The notes under the pieces are model-generated. The model made no database searches, had not been told where the DNA came from, and worked only from the letters and a program-made list of their open reading frames with translations. The position numbers and the translations under genes are program-made. 64,000 nt of DNA from Sesamum alatum. Lineage: Eukaryota; Streptophyta; Magnoliopsida; Lamiales; Pedaliaceae. Shown one piece after another: positions 1-11,329 of this stretch (position 1 is the first letter of the stretch; the number at the start of each line of letters is the position of its first letter). The DNA lies in contig JACGWO010000011.1 in the NCBI GenBank assembly GCA_034509735.1, positions 19,886,979 through 19,950,978 on the forward strand. The letters are read 5' to 3'.

Positions 1-977
1 GCAGACAAGAGCAAAAGACTCTAAAGGATTCAGTAACCAGCAGCTACCACCCTAATCCTCTATTTTTCTCCGTTCCAGCTCCTCCCTAGTTGATCTCCTC
101 TTATGGCTACTCACTTCCTCCTCGCCCCTGACCTCCTAATGGACAGAATGGGAGGAAACAGGATTCACCTCACCATCCCGAGCATCCTCGCCAGGTCGAT
201 CACAAACTCGTCGACCACTCTCTCGTCTACGGACATCTTCGATAGCAAAAAAAAGACAGAGGAATTAGGAAGACCCTTACCTAGGAGGGAGAACACTAAA
301 AAATAGCAAGGTTTTTTGCGAATGGAGCTCAAATCGAAAGTTCCTGCATAATTTTTTGAGAAAAAAAAGGTGGATTAGAAAACCCTACTTTTGGGGAAGA
401 CTTACCTGAAAGCGTGGGCAACATAAGAAAAGCTGTGAAGGAAAATCCTTAAATACTTAGCCAGTCAGACAGTCGGCCCATAAGCTTACTTGTTGTTTTC
501 ACTGGACTGACAGGCCCAAGAAACAACCCCACTCCAGCTGAACACATCATCATACAGCTGGACGGGCTCATCTTATTGCTTGCCAACGCATCAAGACACA
601 TATACTCAACGATCTTTGTCAGATTTGCACGGAAAAGTAGCCAAACCTGGCATGACTTGGTTAAATAGGTATATCTCCCTCAATCCTTATCCGAATCACA
701 AACGGATTCTTCTGGAAGATATCCAAGTCAAAGGGTTTTCCAGGGTATATGGCACTCAGCAACCAACTTCCAAATTTGGTTCCAAAAACGGCTATAACTT
801 GACCCCTTGTGCAGTCATTTGGGTCAAGTTCGATAACATCATTTTCATACCTCTCTCTTTAGCATTTATACACTCTCACACTCGTCTTTACCAATTTTTA
901 GTTAGTTTTAGTTCACTTCTACATGGATTCTATCACTTAGAAAAATTATCCTTCACCATTTTTGCTATAGTTGAATT
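1..977. other. No recognised gene; unexplained left edge
   Basis: I recognise no protein family here. On the minus strand an ATG at 236 opens a short acidic reading frame (starting MSVDERVVDEFVIDLARM) that meets a GTGAGG donor-like sequence, so it could be a first exon; this is speculative. The part from about 560 to 975 has an AGCATTTATACACTC TATA-like segment just before the RNase H relic and may be degraded retrotransposon leader or LTR. A long plus-strand frame covering 580-1191 is real coding ancestry only in its 3' part (from about 978). Confidence 0.3.
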
Positions 978-2048
978 CATGACTGAAGCAACACCTGTTG
1001 AAGAGGATGAAGGAAACTGGCTTTTACACTTAAATGGCTCCTCCACCCTTGCTGGCAGTGGAGCTGAAATTGTCCTCACCAGCCATGAAGGCGATGAGCT
1101 GGATGCTGTAAGATTCAATTTCCAGGCCTCAAACAAGAAGTTCGAGTACGAAGCTCTCGTAGCAAGAATCAAGATGGCATTAGACGTATGAGCTAATAAC
1201 CTTACTACCTACACCGACTTCCAGCTAGTGTCTAACCAAGTGGGAGGCACATATGATGTCAAGGAGGACAGAATGAAGGAATACCTCAAAGAAATAAGTG
1301 AGCTCAAGAGCCAGCTAAAGAACTTCCAACTCCACCTAAAACCTCGTACTGAAATCACCGAGGCAGACTACCTTGCCTAGCTAGCCAGTTCCCTAGCCAA
1401 TTGCAAACACTCGCACCATCACTATAAGAAACCTTAACAAAGCCTCCCCTAATAGTGATATTAAATTCATGCATATCAACACAGATTGGAGAAAACCCTC
1501 CTACACTACCTGCAAGAAGGGATTCTTTCTTGCTGATGAACTGGAGGCAGCCCTCTGAGGAGTAGGGCAGCTAGATTTGTTGTACTGGGAGGAATCCTAT
1601 ACAAAATGCAGTTTTTTCCAGCCCTACCTTCAGTGCCTATCTTCTGAGGAAGGTTGAACCATATTACAAGAGATACATGAAGGATCTTGTGGATCCCACA
1701 TAGGTTGTATAGCTCTTGCAGGTAAAACATTACTAGCCAGCTACTTCTGGCCTACCCTCAAGAATAATGCATTAGATTGGGTAAGAAGGTGAGAGAAATG
1801 CCAAAGCACGCCTCATTTATTCAATGTACCAACTGAACCATTCAAAGCTATCTCAGCACCTTGTCCCATCTCCAAGTGGGGAATGGACATAGTGGTCTTT
1901 TCCCACGTGCACAAAGACAAAGCAAATTCTTGCTGGTAGTAGTGGACTACTTCAAAACTGAGCCTCTTAACAAGATTCTAGAAAATGAAGTGCTCAAATT
2001 CCTATGGAAGAACATAGCCTGCAGGTATGGTTTACCTCGTGTACTTAT
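978..2048 (+). pseudogene. Ty3/gypsy Tat-type RNase H and integrase relic
   Basis: Seen: about 978-1190 encodes the extra RNase H domain typical of Tat-lineage elements (WLLHLNGSSTLAGSGAEIVL, then an ASNKKFEYEAL block where the family has ASNNEAEYEAL). A stop follows at 1189-1191, but the domain continues in decayed form (YTDFQLVSNQVGG, DRMKEYLKEI, then a DYLA block around 1370). From about 1660 come integrase pieces: EIHEGSCGSHIG, SYFWPTLKNNALDW, EKCQ (zinc-binding HHCC region) and KWGMDIV with the CRYGLPRV core. Many stops and shifts make it dead. It ends abruptly at 2048 where a copia LTR begins, so the copia element probably inserted into it. Confidence 0.8.
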
Positions 2049-2350
2049 TGTAGAAGTGAGCACAAAGAAAAATTCAAATTCAGTTTATCAGTTTAGCAAG
2101 CAAAGATCGTGTTCAGTTCTCAATTGGAAGAAACCGCATTTTCAGTACATGTTTGTATAGCAATATATCCACGTTTTGTTAAGTCTGCTAAAGTCACGTT
2201 TTCTTTCAGTTTTCTTTCTTACTTCCTCCTCATCTATAAATAGTGTAGCTGGGCTCCTTTCTATTGTAGATTTGAACAGAAAATTACTATGTACTATTTT
2301 CAATTCCGCAAATGTTTTTCGCCCAATTTGTTTTGTGCTCAATCTGATCA
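2049..2350 (+). repeat. 5' LTR of copia element no. 1
   Basis: Begins TGTAGAAGTG where the Tat integrase reading frame is cut, ends TGATCA directly against the primer-binding site, about 302 bp. It contains a TATAAATAG box. The start is set by the TG and the break in the older element; no second LTR is available to confirm it. Confidence 0.7.
2235..2243 (+). promoter_or_regulatory. LTR TATA box
   Basis: TATAAATAG lies about 115 bp before the LTR end, in the position expected for the U3/R promoter of a plant copia LTR. Confidence 0.6.
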
Positions 2351-2362
2351 TGGTATCAGAGC
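2351..2362 (+). other. Primer-binding site (initiator Met tRNA)
   Basis: TGGTATCAGAGC immediately follows the LTR. This is the standard complement of the 3' end of plant initiator methionine tRNA used by many copia and chromovirus elements. Confidence 0.9.
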
Positions 2363-2529
2363 CTCGTTGTGAAGGTCTCTGAACCCGTTGAGTTCATATG
2401 GTTGGGTATTGGAAAGCTGCACTTATGGCGATGCTTGGAGTTGTGACTGATGGAGTTGAGTAGAATCCCACAAATAGGAGGACTCAACAGGAAATCAACC
2501 TACAATTACTGAATTCAGAAAATCCTGGT

Positions 2530-3438
2530 ATGACGTTAGTATCAACTCCGTTAACATCACACAACTACCTAGCATGGAGTAGATCTGCTAGAATAGTGTT
2601 AGGACCAAAGATGAAATTAGGATTTATTGATGGCAAAGCTGTGAAACCACCTGAGGACTCACCAGATTATGACCTATGGTTAAGAACAAACTGCATGGTT
2701 ACATCTTGGTTGCTTAATTTGATTTCGAAGGAAATTAGAAATGTTTTCTTATACACTAGCTCTGCGCGTGAATTGTGGATAGAACTTGAACAACGTTTTG
2801 GTGAAAGTAACGGTCCTTTGATCTATCAACTACAGCATGAAATTGCTTCTATAAGTCAAGGAACTATGTCTGTAGTAGTATATTTTACAAAACTGAAATG
2901 TCTATGGGATGAGTTGTTATGTTTGAGGCCTACTCCTCATTGTTCATGTGGTTGCAAGTGTGGATCTAATCAGGCCGTTCAGGATCAGAAACTCCTCAAA
3001 TCAAGTAATGCAGTTTTTGATGGGACTCAATGAGTCCTACAATCATATACGTAATCAAATTTTAGTCATGGATCCGTTGCCACCTGTTCATAAATTTTAT
3101 TCTATGGTTCTCCGTGTGGAGAAACAGAGACTTGTGCATCTTGGTTTGAATGATCCTAGTGAGCATAATGCTTCTGCTGTTTGCGATGCAAGTGCGAGTG
3201 CAGGATGATTCGAAGGATAAAGATCAAAAAAATAACAGTAGAAAGAAACCTTAAGTGGACAGGAAACGATTCCTCTATGATAGTTGTGGAAGAACTAGTC
3301 ATACACGTGAAACATGTTTTAAGATCCATGGAGTTCCGGAGTGGTATAGGACCTTGACTGAACAAAGGAAGAAGGATTCAAATGTTTCGAGTAGCAAAAG
3401 AGCATTCAATGCTAGAATGGAAGTCAAGGAAACAAATG
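2530..3438 (+). pseudogene. copia gag (UBN2-type capsid and zinc knuckle), broken
   Basis: Encodes a copia Gag: LTSHNYLAWSRSARIVL, KMKLGFIDGK, the DYDLWLRTNCMVTSWLLNLI stretch and ELWIELEQRFGESNG are typical of the retrotransposon capsid family. A frameshift near 2950-3030 moves the rest into another frame (LNESYNHIRNQI, DPLPPVHKFYSMV). At about 3285-3340 a knuckle-like CGRTSHTRETCFKIHGVPEW follows, but the first zinc cysteine position reads Tyr (YDSC), and a stop precedes it. An earlier ATG near 2426 runs quickly into TAG. The frame is cut at 3438 by the Tekay-like insertion and continues after 13567. Confidence 0.85.
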
Positions 3439-3443
3439 AAAGT

Positions 3444-5673
3444 TGTCACGCCCCGAATCCAAGGCACGACACGGCAGCATCACTAAATTGAAATAAATTT
3501 TTGTGATACTAAGCCAACAATAAGCAACCTCGAAATACTCGTGATCTTTTGAAGGAAATTACTAAAAAAACATTATCCGGATAAATAAAGTCAATACATC
3601 CTTAATCGAAATAACTCGAAACTAATGGGAAAATCCTTATACATTCAAATCACTTAGCACAAAAATGAGTATATAAAAAAAAAAGATAAGGATCCTCGAG
3701 AATTGAGCATCTAAAGTTATCACCATCCCCAATATTGTTCCTCATCTGTCCCTTCCTCTAATTCATCTGCAAGACATATGATACGTACAGGGAGTGAGCG
3801 ACTAATCGCCCAGTAAATGGATTCTCCTTTCTATTGGCTTGACCATACATAATTATATAATATCATAAAGCAAATAAAATTTGATTATTAAAGATTTTCA
3901 AGGAAACAAGAATAGTTCGAAATATTTAAATCTCATGCAGAATTCACATTCACATTGGAACCAATAAAAACATGAACTTGCAATTCACTTAGAGTGGTTC
4001 GATATGGCGAGCTACCAAAATTCGATAATACAGGATTACTTGTATGCTCGGAAATATTAAAGCCCATTGGTTTAACTGATCAGTTCCTTAACTTTAGATC
4101 CCGTTAAGGTGGGCGAAATGCCATTTTTAGCCTCCGGCCAGGCCCCACTTAACACCAGTAGGCGGGTCAAAACATATTACCATAGCCGTAGCCATGCCCT
4201 ACTTAACACCAGTAGGAGGGTCAGAAATATTGTCACTACCACAGTAGTGCCCCACTTAACACCAGTAGGCGGGTCAGAAAGATATCGAGACTAGCCCCTA
4301 AACCCAATTTGGTCTTAATAAATTCCGAGCAACAATTTAAATCATACTTGTACTCAATTATAACAAAGAGTTCCAAGATTTCAACTAAGAATACATATAT
4401 TAAATGAAGGTAAACGTATTTGCGCACAAGACAACATTACATAAATATATATATCAATAAGCATACTCAAAAATCAGAATATATATATAGATGCGTATAT
4501 ATGTTAAAGAGGTAATTAAAATTAAATTCTTCATACGAGTAACGATTTTTAGAAGAACACGATAGAAGGAAAAACCCACTTACCTATATTATTGGCTCGG
4601 CAGAGATGAAATCTAATCCAAATGGCTCGTGTCCTATAAATAAAATCATATACTGTTATTATTATTATATTTACATATAACATATATTTCAAATCCTCTC
4701 ACCATTTCGTCACTATGATAATTGTACTTACAGATTATCTAATAAGTAATTAATTACTAATCTTAATCAGACTCTAATTCCCTATAATTAATCGCAAGTT
4801 GTAGCAATATAAAAACATAAATCAATACTAGACTCTTCTGCAATTCGTGGCCCTTTTCTAAGTTGGAAGTACACAATCAACAGAACATTCATTGTGGATT
4901 GATCTAAAGAAAAGAATTCCTCTTGTCTTATTCCCATAACACACAACCACAATAAGATAAATATCTATATGGATTTCATTGCTAGACTAAAAGGAATGAA
5001 TAGTACTCACAGTTTCTTTAGCTTTTGCAATTGACTTCTCTGCTTCTCCGCCGCTCTATGTCTTTTCTCCTTTTGTTACAATGTATTCTACCGTAATATA
5101 TATATATATATAATACCTCATCTTACCCTAGTTTCCTTCTATATAATCTTTAATTACCTAGCAACACCTATTGATTCCTCAATTCTCACAATAAAATTAA
5201 GAGGATCCATAATACATGCTAATTAACTAATTTCATAATCTAAAATATAAATTCTAATTATATATATAAGACTTGTAAATATTCTATTATAAAAATAATG
5301 AGTGTTACGTCGTGAAATGCTTAAATGAAATGATTTAAATGTAAAATTTAAGTTTTTATATAAGGATTGTACTATTTCTATTACTAACAATAATAGGGTT
5401 GTGTCATAACATGTTTAAAGACATGACGACTATATCTATATTTAACCTACCTCGTGAGTCACGATAGTCAATCTCTCCTTCGAATTTTCTTCGTTGGAAC
5501 CATCCGAATTTCCTAAAATGGAGGACTATGTCAATTCGATTAAAACTTATAGGTAAAATAAAATGAAAATTATTCTCGATATAATATGACGTGTGTAGAA
5601 ACTAATCTACCGCCTAATAATTACTACTAATAACTTATGCTCTACTTATGAAAGAACGGGGTCGGGTATCACA
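3444..5673 (-). repeat. 3' LTR of the Tekay-like element
   Basis: 2,230 bp, TGTCACGCC to TATCACA, nearly identical to 11330-13562. By eye the two copies differ by about nine substitutions, mostly transitions, and about sixteen indels, mostly one base in homopolymers or in ATT or AT runs. The pol stop codon falls within its first few bases. Confidence 0.97.
4138..4277. repeat. Triple motif array in the Tekay LTR
   Basis: Three copies of an ACTTAACACCAGTAGG(C/A)GGGTCA motif spaced about 55 bp apart, each preceded by GCCC or GCCCT. The same array occurs in the other LTR at about 12019-12159. The strong conservation between copies, compared with the unique spacers, suggests a repeated protein-binding or RNA element in the LTR. 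Confidence 0.75.
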
Positions 5674-7281
5674 TTATCCCCCCCTTATGATGAGTTTCGT
5701 CCTCGAAACTCGACGTACCTTGACTTTGAAATAACTCTGGGTATCGCGTACGTATAGCTTCTTCTAACTCCCAAGTTGCCTCTCGTTCCGTGTGATTAGA
5801 CCATTGTATCTTGACGTAGGGGATAGTCCTTCTTCGTAATACTTGCTCTTTACGATCCACTATTCTCAATGGGAACTCTTCGTAGTTGAGGTTTTCTTTG
5901 AGAGGTAGGGGTTCAGGTTCTAGAATATGGCTTGGGTCAGGTAGGTACTTTCTCAGTTGAGAAACGTGGAAAACGTTGTGCACTTGGGACAATGATGGTG
6001 GCAGTGCTAACCGGTATGCTACCCGTCCTACTTTGTCGAGTACTTCGAAGGGTCCTATATATCGAGGACTCAATTTTCCTTTCTCTCCGAATCGTATGAC
6101 CCCACGTGTGGGGGAGACCTTGAGATAGACCTTGTCCCCTGGGTGAAATTCTAAAGACCTTCTTTTCATATCCGCCCAACTCTTCTGCCGATCTTGAGCT
6201 TCCTTAAGCTTTTGGCGATTATTGCCACCTTCTCAACTGTTAGTTGGACTAACTCTGGTCCAGTAATTCTTTTCTCTCCAACTTCATCCCAACATAAAGG
6301 CGATCTACACTTCCTCCCGTATAACGCTTCGTAAGGGGCCATACCGATGCTACTGTGATAGCTGTTGTTATACGAGAACTCTATTAGAGTCACGTAGTCC
6401 CCCAATTACCCTTGAAGTCTAATACACATGCTCTAAGCATGTCCTCAAGAGTTTGGATTGTTCTCTCAGTTTGTCCATCGGTCTGAGGGTGATATGCGGT
6501 ACTAAGTTTTACGTTTGTCCCCATAGCTTGTTGGAAGCTATTCCAAAATCGAGAGGTGAATCGTGGGTCCCTGTCGGATACAATGCTCACTGGAATGCCG
6601 TGTAATCTCACTATATCCTTGATGTAGATAGTTGCTAATTTATCTAGGGTGTAAGTAGTGCGTACAGGGATGAAATGGGCTGACTTGGTCAAGCGGTCCA
6701 CGATTACCCATATGGAGTCATGCCCTTGTCGTGTACGTGGAAGACCCGTTACAAAATCCATGGTGATATGTTCCCATTTCCACTCGGGAATCTCTAGAGG
6801 TTGTAGCCACCCACCAGGTCTTTGGTGTTCTGCTTTAACCTTTTGACAATTCAGACATCGTGCTACGAAGTCTGCTACATCTCTTTTTCATGCCACTCCA
6901 CCAAAAATTCCTTTTTAGGTCACGATACATCTTTGTACTCCCAGGATGAATGGAAAGTTTTGAATTGTGTGCCTCCGCTAATATATCCCTCCTTAGGTCT
7001 CTATGGTTTGGAACACAAAGTCTTCCTTTAAAGTATAGAGTCCCATCATCCCCAACTTGGAACTCAGGAGTTAGCCCCGTCTTGACTTTCTCCTTTAGGA
7101 TTCTCAATTCCTCATCTGAATCTTGGGTAGTTTTAATCCTCTCGTTAATGGGAGCTTGGGTTATCAGGGCTGCTAGGATCACCTCTGTCGACTCTACCAC
7201 CTCTAGTTCCAATGCTTCGAATTGTCTAACTAGCATTGCGGCTAGGGTCCCACTAGTTTTTCTACTTAAAGCGTCTGCCAC
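5669..7281 (-). pseudogene. Tekay integrase with GPY module and chromodomain-like tail, frameshifted
   Basis: Three frames together make integrase. 7281-6835 starts with the RNase H/integrase linker ([11 protein letters not shown]) and carries the zinc region (LAEAHNSKLSIHPGSTKMYRDL; the CxxC side is disrupted). 6761-6390 has the catalytic core: MDFVTGLPRTRQGHDSIWVI, SIVSDRDPRFTSRFW and AYHPQTDGQTERTIQ (second Asp and Glu regions). 6405-6166 holds SYHSSIGMAPYEALYGRKCR. 6169-5669 has the GPY-type region (LSPRYIGPFEVLDKVGRVAY) and a chromodomain-like end with TIPYVKIQW and EATWELEEAIRTRYPELF. Chromodomains of this type are thought to steer integration to particular chromatin. At least two single-base shifts break the frame. 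The stop lies in the LTR. Confidence 0.9.
5674..5686 (-). other. Polypurine tract of the Tekay-like element
   Basis: On the minus strand AAGGGGGGGATAA directly precedes the 3' LTR (TGTGATACC). This is the expected plus-strand priming site and also fixes element orientation. It lies inside the last codons of pol. Confidence 0.85.
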
Positions 7282-7940
7282 CCGATTTGCTTTTCCAGGA
7301 TGATAGTTGATGGTTTAAATCGTAATCTTTAATTAACTCTAACCATCTCCTCTGTCGCATGTTCAGCTCCTTTTGGGTGAATAAGTATTTCAAACTTTTA
7401 TGGTCAGTATATACCTCACACCTTTCCCCATAGAGGTAGTGTCTCCAAATTTTTAGGGCGAAGACCACTGCCGCCAAGTTCTAGGTCATGTGTGGGTAAT
7501 TCAACTCATATGTCTTAAGTTGCCTCGAAGCATAAGCTATCAACCTTATCGTTTTGCATCAAAACACAACCCAATCCATTCTTTGACGCATCACTGTAGA
7601 TAACGAACGTGCCATTTTCTGATGGTAAAGCGAGCACGGGTGCTGACGCTAAACCTTTGTTTCAATTCGGCAAAACTCCCTTCGCAATCTGAGTCCCAAT
7701 CAAAATTTTACTCTCTTTTGGGTTAACCGAGTCAGAGGCATTGCTATCTTAGAGAACCCTTCAACAAACTTTCTGTAATAACAGCTAGTCCCAAAAAGCT
7801 GCGAACCTCACCTACGTTCGTAGGTCTAGGCCAATCAACTATAGCCTCAACCTTTCCAGGGTCCACAAGTCACTCCTTCTCCCGAAAATTATATGCCCCA
7901 AAAATGTCACACTCTTGAGCCAAAACTCGCACTTGCTAAA
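7262..7940 (-). pseudogene. Tekay RNase H region, degraded
   Basis: 7477-7262 encodes a clear RNase H stretch ([48 protein letters not shown]). Upstream, 7940-7480 contains RT thumb and connection pieces (YRKFVEGFSKIAMPL) in changing frames. Shifts within about 700 bp suggest serial small indels. Confidence 0.75.
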
Positions 7941-7942
7941 AC

Positions 7943-8595
7943 TTAGCATAGAGCTGCTTTGTCCTGAGGGTTTGCAAGACGACCCGAAGGTGTTGCCTCG
8001 TGCTCTTGTTCACTTGGTGAGTAAACCAGGATATCATCAATAAATACCACAACAAACTTGTCCAAGTGTTGTTTAAAAACCCTATTCATTAAGTCCATAA
8101 AGGCAGCCGGAGCATTTGTCAATCCGAAGGGCATCACCAAAAACTCATAATGCCCGTACCTTGTTCTAAAAGCAGTCTTCGGTATATCCTCGGTCTTTAC
8201 CTTTAACTGATGGTATCCAGATCTTAGGTCTATTTTGGAAAATACTTTGGCTCCCTTTAATTGGTCAAAGAGGTCGTCAATTCGGGTAAGGGATACTTAT
8301 TCTTTATGGTGACTTTGTTCAGTTCTCTATAATCAATGCACAACCTCAAGCTTCCATCTTTCTTCTTTACAAATAACACTGGAGCACCCCAAGGAGATAC
8401 ACTTGGCCTAATTTGCTTCTTATCGAGGAGTTCTTGTAGCTGTGCTTTAAGTTCCCTTAATTCTGCGGGGGCCATCCTATAAGGTGCCTTAGAGATAGGT
8501 GGTACTCCTGGTATCAAATTAATCTCAAACTCTATCTCTCTATTTGGAGGTGGTCCAGGTAAGTCGTCTGGAAAAACATCAGGAAATTCTTTCAC
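7943..8595 (-). pseudogene. Tekay reverse transcriptase, frameshifted
   Basis: 8595-8257 carries the RT start: [20 protein letters not shown], the [20 protein letters not shown] motif, [20 protein letters not shown] and [16 protein letters not shown]. After a shift, palm motifs follow: [12 protein letters not shown], then [20 protein letters not shown] and the catalytic FIDDILVYS box at about 8030-8060, with both aspartates retained. The active-site code is present but cannot be read as one protein because of the frameshift around 8260-8280 and another after the catalytic box. Confidence 0.88.
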
Positions 8596-8614
8596 GACTG
8601 GGATGTCTTCCGAT

Positions 8615-9200
8615 TTATCTCTTCCTTATTGGTATAATAAGAAGGGCCAAATAGGCTTCGCATCCCTTCCTAATGAGCCTCCGAGCTTGAATAGCAGAAA
8701 GTAAGGAACTTGCATTCCTACAATCGTACCCCCGACTCCCACGAAATGTAAACCCCTCCTTTGAAGGTGGGCGAAAATTTATGACTTTATTTCTACAATC
8801 CACGTGCGCAAAGTGTTTAGCTAACCAGTCCATTCCCAAGATTATGTCAAACTCTCTCATATTTATCTGAATTAAATCAACACTAAGTTTGGCATTCTCT
8901 ATCCCCACCGTGCAACTCCTATAGACTAGGTTAGTCACCAGGATCTTATCCCCAGGGGTAGCCACTCTATACGGTTCATCAAGTAGTTCGGGCTCATAAT
9001 TTAGAAGCCTTGCAAACTTCTTTAGCGACAAAAGAATGGGTCGCACCACAATCAAACAAGCTATAAGCAACCAAACCATTAACTGTAACAGTACCTGTAA
9101 CCACGTCCTCGGTGTTATCCACCTGTTCTTGTGTCATGGCAAATGCCCTGGCGTTCCCTTTTGGTGGGTTTCCTCTTGGGTTGGGTTTTGCCGCATTGGT
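8615..9200 (-). pseudogene. Tekay aspartic protease, frameshifted
   Basis: The protease core reads NGLVAYSLFDCGATHSFVAK: the catalytic D-(S/T)-G-A motif appears as DCGA, with Cys in place of Ser or Thr. It continues as YEPELLDEPYRVATPGDKIL and DIILGMDWLAKHFAHVDCRN, the second conserved loop (ILGMDWL). The two parts are in different frames, joined near 9000-9070. The DCGA change could weaken catalysis; I cannot say whether it predates the frameshift. Confidence 0.85.
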
Positions 9201-10220
9201 CCTTGGAGTAGGTGCTCCGGCTGGGTTCGGATCAGGCATAGTGCATTCTGATACGCGGTGTCCCATCTTACCACAGCGAAAGCAGGCCCCTGATGCCCAC
9301 CTACATTCCCGGTATGTCTCTTATGACAAACTTTGCATTCAGGAAGTTGGGGTTGTGGTTGGGACGACACAGGCGGCTTCCGATTAGTTGGGAGCATAGG
9401 ACGTTTGTTTGGGACTCCTTTCACTTGGCTTGGTCCTGGCCTGGGTCTTTTTTAGACTGTTTTCTTCATCCCTTCGCCTTATATCTGCTTCAGCTCTTAT
9501 TGCTGCCCCCAGGAGTTGATCGAAGGTCCTAGCTTCAAATATGGCCAGTGCTGACTGTATACGACTCTTGAGGCCCCTAGTGAACTTATGGATTTTAAGT
9601 TGTGGGTCAGCCATAATTGTAGGAGAGTACTTCCCTAGAGCATGAAACTTCGCCGAATATTCTACACCGACATGTTTGGCGCTTGGGTGAGAGTGTCAAA
9701 TTCCACCATCTTTTGAAGGCGAATTGCGTTAGGGAAGAAATGATTAAGGTATGCCTCCCGAAATCTTGCCCAAGTGATTAGGTCCCTCTACTAATAAGGA
9801 AGGCGATACTCCTTCCCACCATCTTGCCGCTTCGCCTACTAAGAATGGTACTATTACCCTTGGCTTTATTTCCATGGGGACTTCCATTAACTCAAAATTG
9901 TCCTCCACCTCCTTGAGCCACTTTTGCACTATCTCTGGGTCATGATTTCCATCAAAGGTTGGGACATGTGCCCTCCTTAATGCCTCATAATGAACTTTCG
10001 TTCCCATGTTTGCGGGGGTTTGAGGTTCCCCATGAGCTGGTTGTTGGTTCAAACCATGTACAGCCTGAGCTACTGCAGTCGCTATGGCCACTAGGTCCTC
10101 TTGCCTTATTCTTGGTTGGTTCTCTTGTTGTGGATGATGCAGAGAGGGTTCTTCATTGTGGTCGTCAAAAGGGGTCGCATAGCGTGGGTTCTGTGTGGTT
10201 CGTCTAGGTCTACCAGCCAT
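9200..10220 (-). pseudogene. Tekay gag, frameshifted
   Basis: I place the start at 10220 (MAGRPRRTTQNPRYATPF); an upstream in-frame Met at 10271 lacks Gag character. The capsid part has HVPTFDGNHDPEIVQKWLKE, VPFLVGEAARWWEGV, then, after a shift near 9744, KYSPTIMADPQLKIHKFTRG and TFDQLLGAAIRAEADIRRRD (9614-9384). The nucleocapsid has CKVCHKRHTG, and the CCHC knuckle appears around 9230-9270 (ending GHRVSEC) in a neighbouring frame. This order and sequence match chromovirus Gag. At least three frame changes make it non-functional. Confidence 0.88.
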
Positions 10221-10556
10221 CACTCTATCAAAAGGAGAAGTGAGGAGTTGGTATTTCGGCGCAAAGGTCAAAAGGGAATCTTAGATGGTATAAGCAAAAA
10301 GATTTACACTAGGATGAACAATTAACACATAAACCGTAATAGGATCCTATCTCATAAATAAGAACATATAAAAATTATTTAGTATCTTTATCTTAGACTA
10401 CACGAAGGTAAAACTTAGCATTCTATCAGTGGACATGCAAGTCCATTATTAGCTGAAAATTTTGGAAAGGTAAGAAAGGAAACAATCCGGTCTAGTATTC
10501 AAAACCTATTCAACCTATGTCCTCTTTATTCTGGTCTCAATCCTAGCCTTACGAAT

Positions 10557-11024
10557 CTACTCCACCACGTCTCCACCCATGGAGCCCTCATCGTCTTCAT
10601 TCTCATTCTCCTCAGGGTCTTCCTCGGGCTCTTCTTCACTTTGGGCTGCCACGAGCTCATCAATAGTCTCCCTTAAGTGGAGTATTTCATGCTGTAAAGC
10701 ATGTTTAGCTTGCCTTAAGTCCCTATTCTCGGCCTGCAGTTGCTCCACCTGGGCTTTGGTAGAATGTATTTGTTGTTCTAGTCTCCCTTCTAGATCGATA
10801 ATTCTTTTTACTTGTTCTTTACAGCGAAGATCTAACCTCATGGCATCGTCCCTCCAGTTTTCATTTTCTTTTCGACTTTTATCGAGAAGTTTCTGCAACT
10901 CTACTACTGCTTTTGCCAAGTCCCCACAATGCCCTAACGCAGCCATCACTCGATCGGTCATGTCTTCAGAATGGTGGGGGAAATCTCTCTGAGCTGATGT
11001 GCGTGGTCTCCCAAATGGCTCCAT
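10557..11024 (-). CDS. Extra intact ORF between PBS and gag of the Tekay-like element
   Basis: A 155-codon open frame in the same orientation as gag-pol, lying between the PBS (11313) and the gag start (10220). It starts MEPFGRPRTSAQRDFPHHSE. Residues about 30-120 look like a coiled coil (VVELQKLLDKSRKENENW, QVEQLQAENRDLRQAKHALQ), followed by a very acidic tail (EEEPEEDPEENENEDD). No transmembrane segment or enzymatic motif is visible. Unlike gag and pol it has no frameshift. Extra ORFs are known in several plant Ty3/gypsy lineages, but I do not recognise this one; a role in Gag assembly or RNA handling would be a guess. An antisense frame over it is a shadow. Confidence 0.65.
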   Translation of the reverse strand: MEPFGRPRTSAQRDFPHHSEDMTDRVMAALGHCGDLAKAVVELQKLLDKSRKENENWRDDAMRLDLRCKEQVKRIIDLEGRLEQQIHSTKAQVEQLQAENRDLRQAKHALQHEILHLRETIDELVAAQSEEEPEEDPEENENEDDEGSMGGDVVE

Positions 11025-11312
11025 ACCTACACATATAGGATGATGGCCTATGTGAGTTTTCCACTAGGATTACTATTCGCATTGATTCTATTATTATTGT
11101 TACCCCAACTACTTTAATAATTAGCTAATGATATACTACTTATAGAATGTAATAATGAGTTGAGACGATGATCTCTAACGTCTCGCCAAAAATTCTAGGT
11201 GGCGCCTCAACTCAATCCTAGTTCATCCCCTCCGAAACTCCAGAATATTAGAAGTTACACTCCAAATGTCTTCATTTAAGTCCAGTTTACTAACCTAAGA
11301 CCGTAAACCTAG

Positions 11313-11324
11313 GCTCTGATACCA
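11313..11324 (-). other. Primer-binding site of the Tekay-like element
   Basis: The minus strand reads TGGTATCAGAGC five bases after the 5' LTR, complementary to initiator Met tRNA. This confirms the minus orientation. Confidence 0.93.
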
Positions 11325-11329
11325 CTAAA

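Noticed and set aside
4236..4427. Identical 63-codon minus-strand frame in both Tekay LTRs (also 12118-12309)
   Set aside because: Identity follows from the LTRs being near copies; no protein character and no other evidence of coding.
10579..10992. Plus-strand 137-codon Ser-rich ORF
   Set aside because: Shadow of the minus-strand coiled-coil ORF; the Ser-rich content is the complement of its Glu codons.
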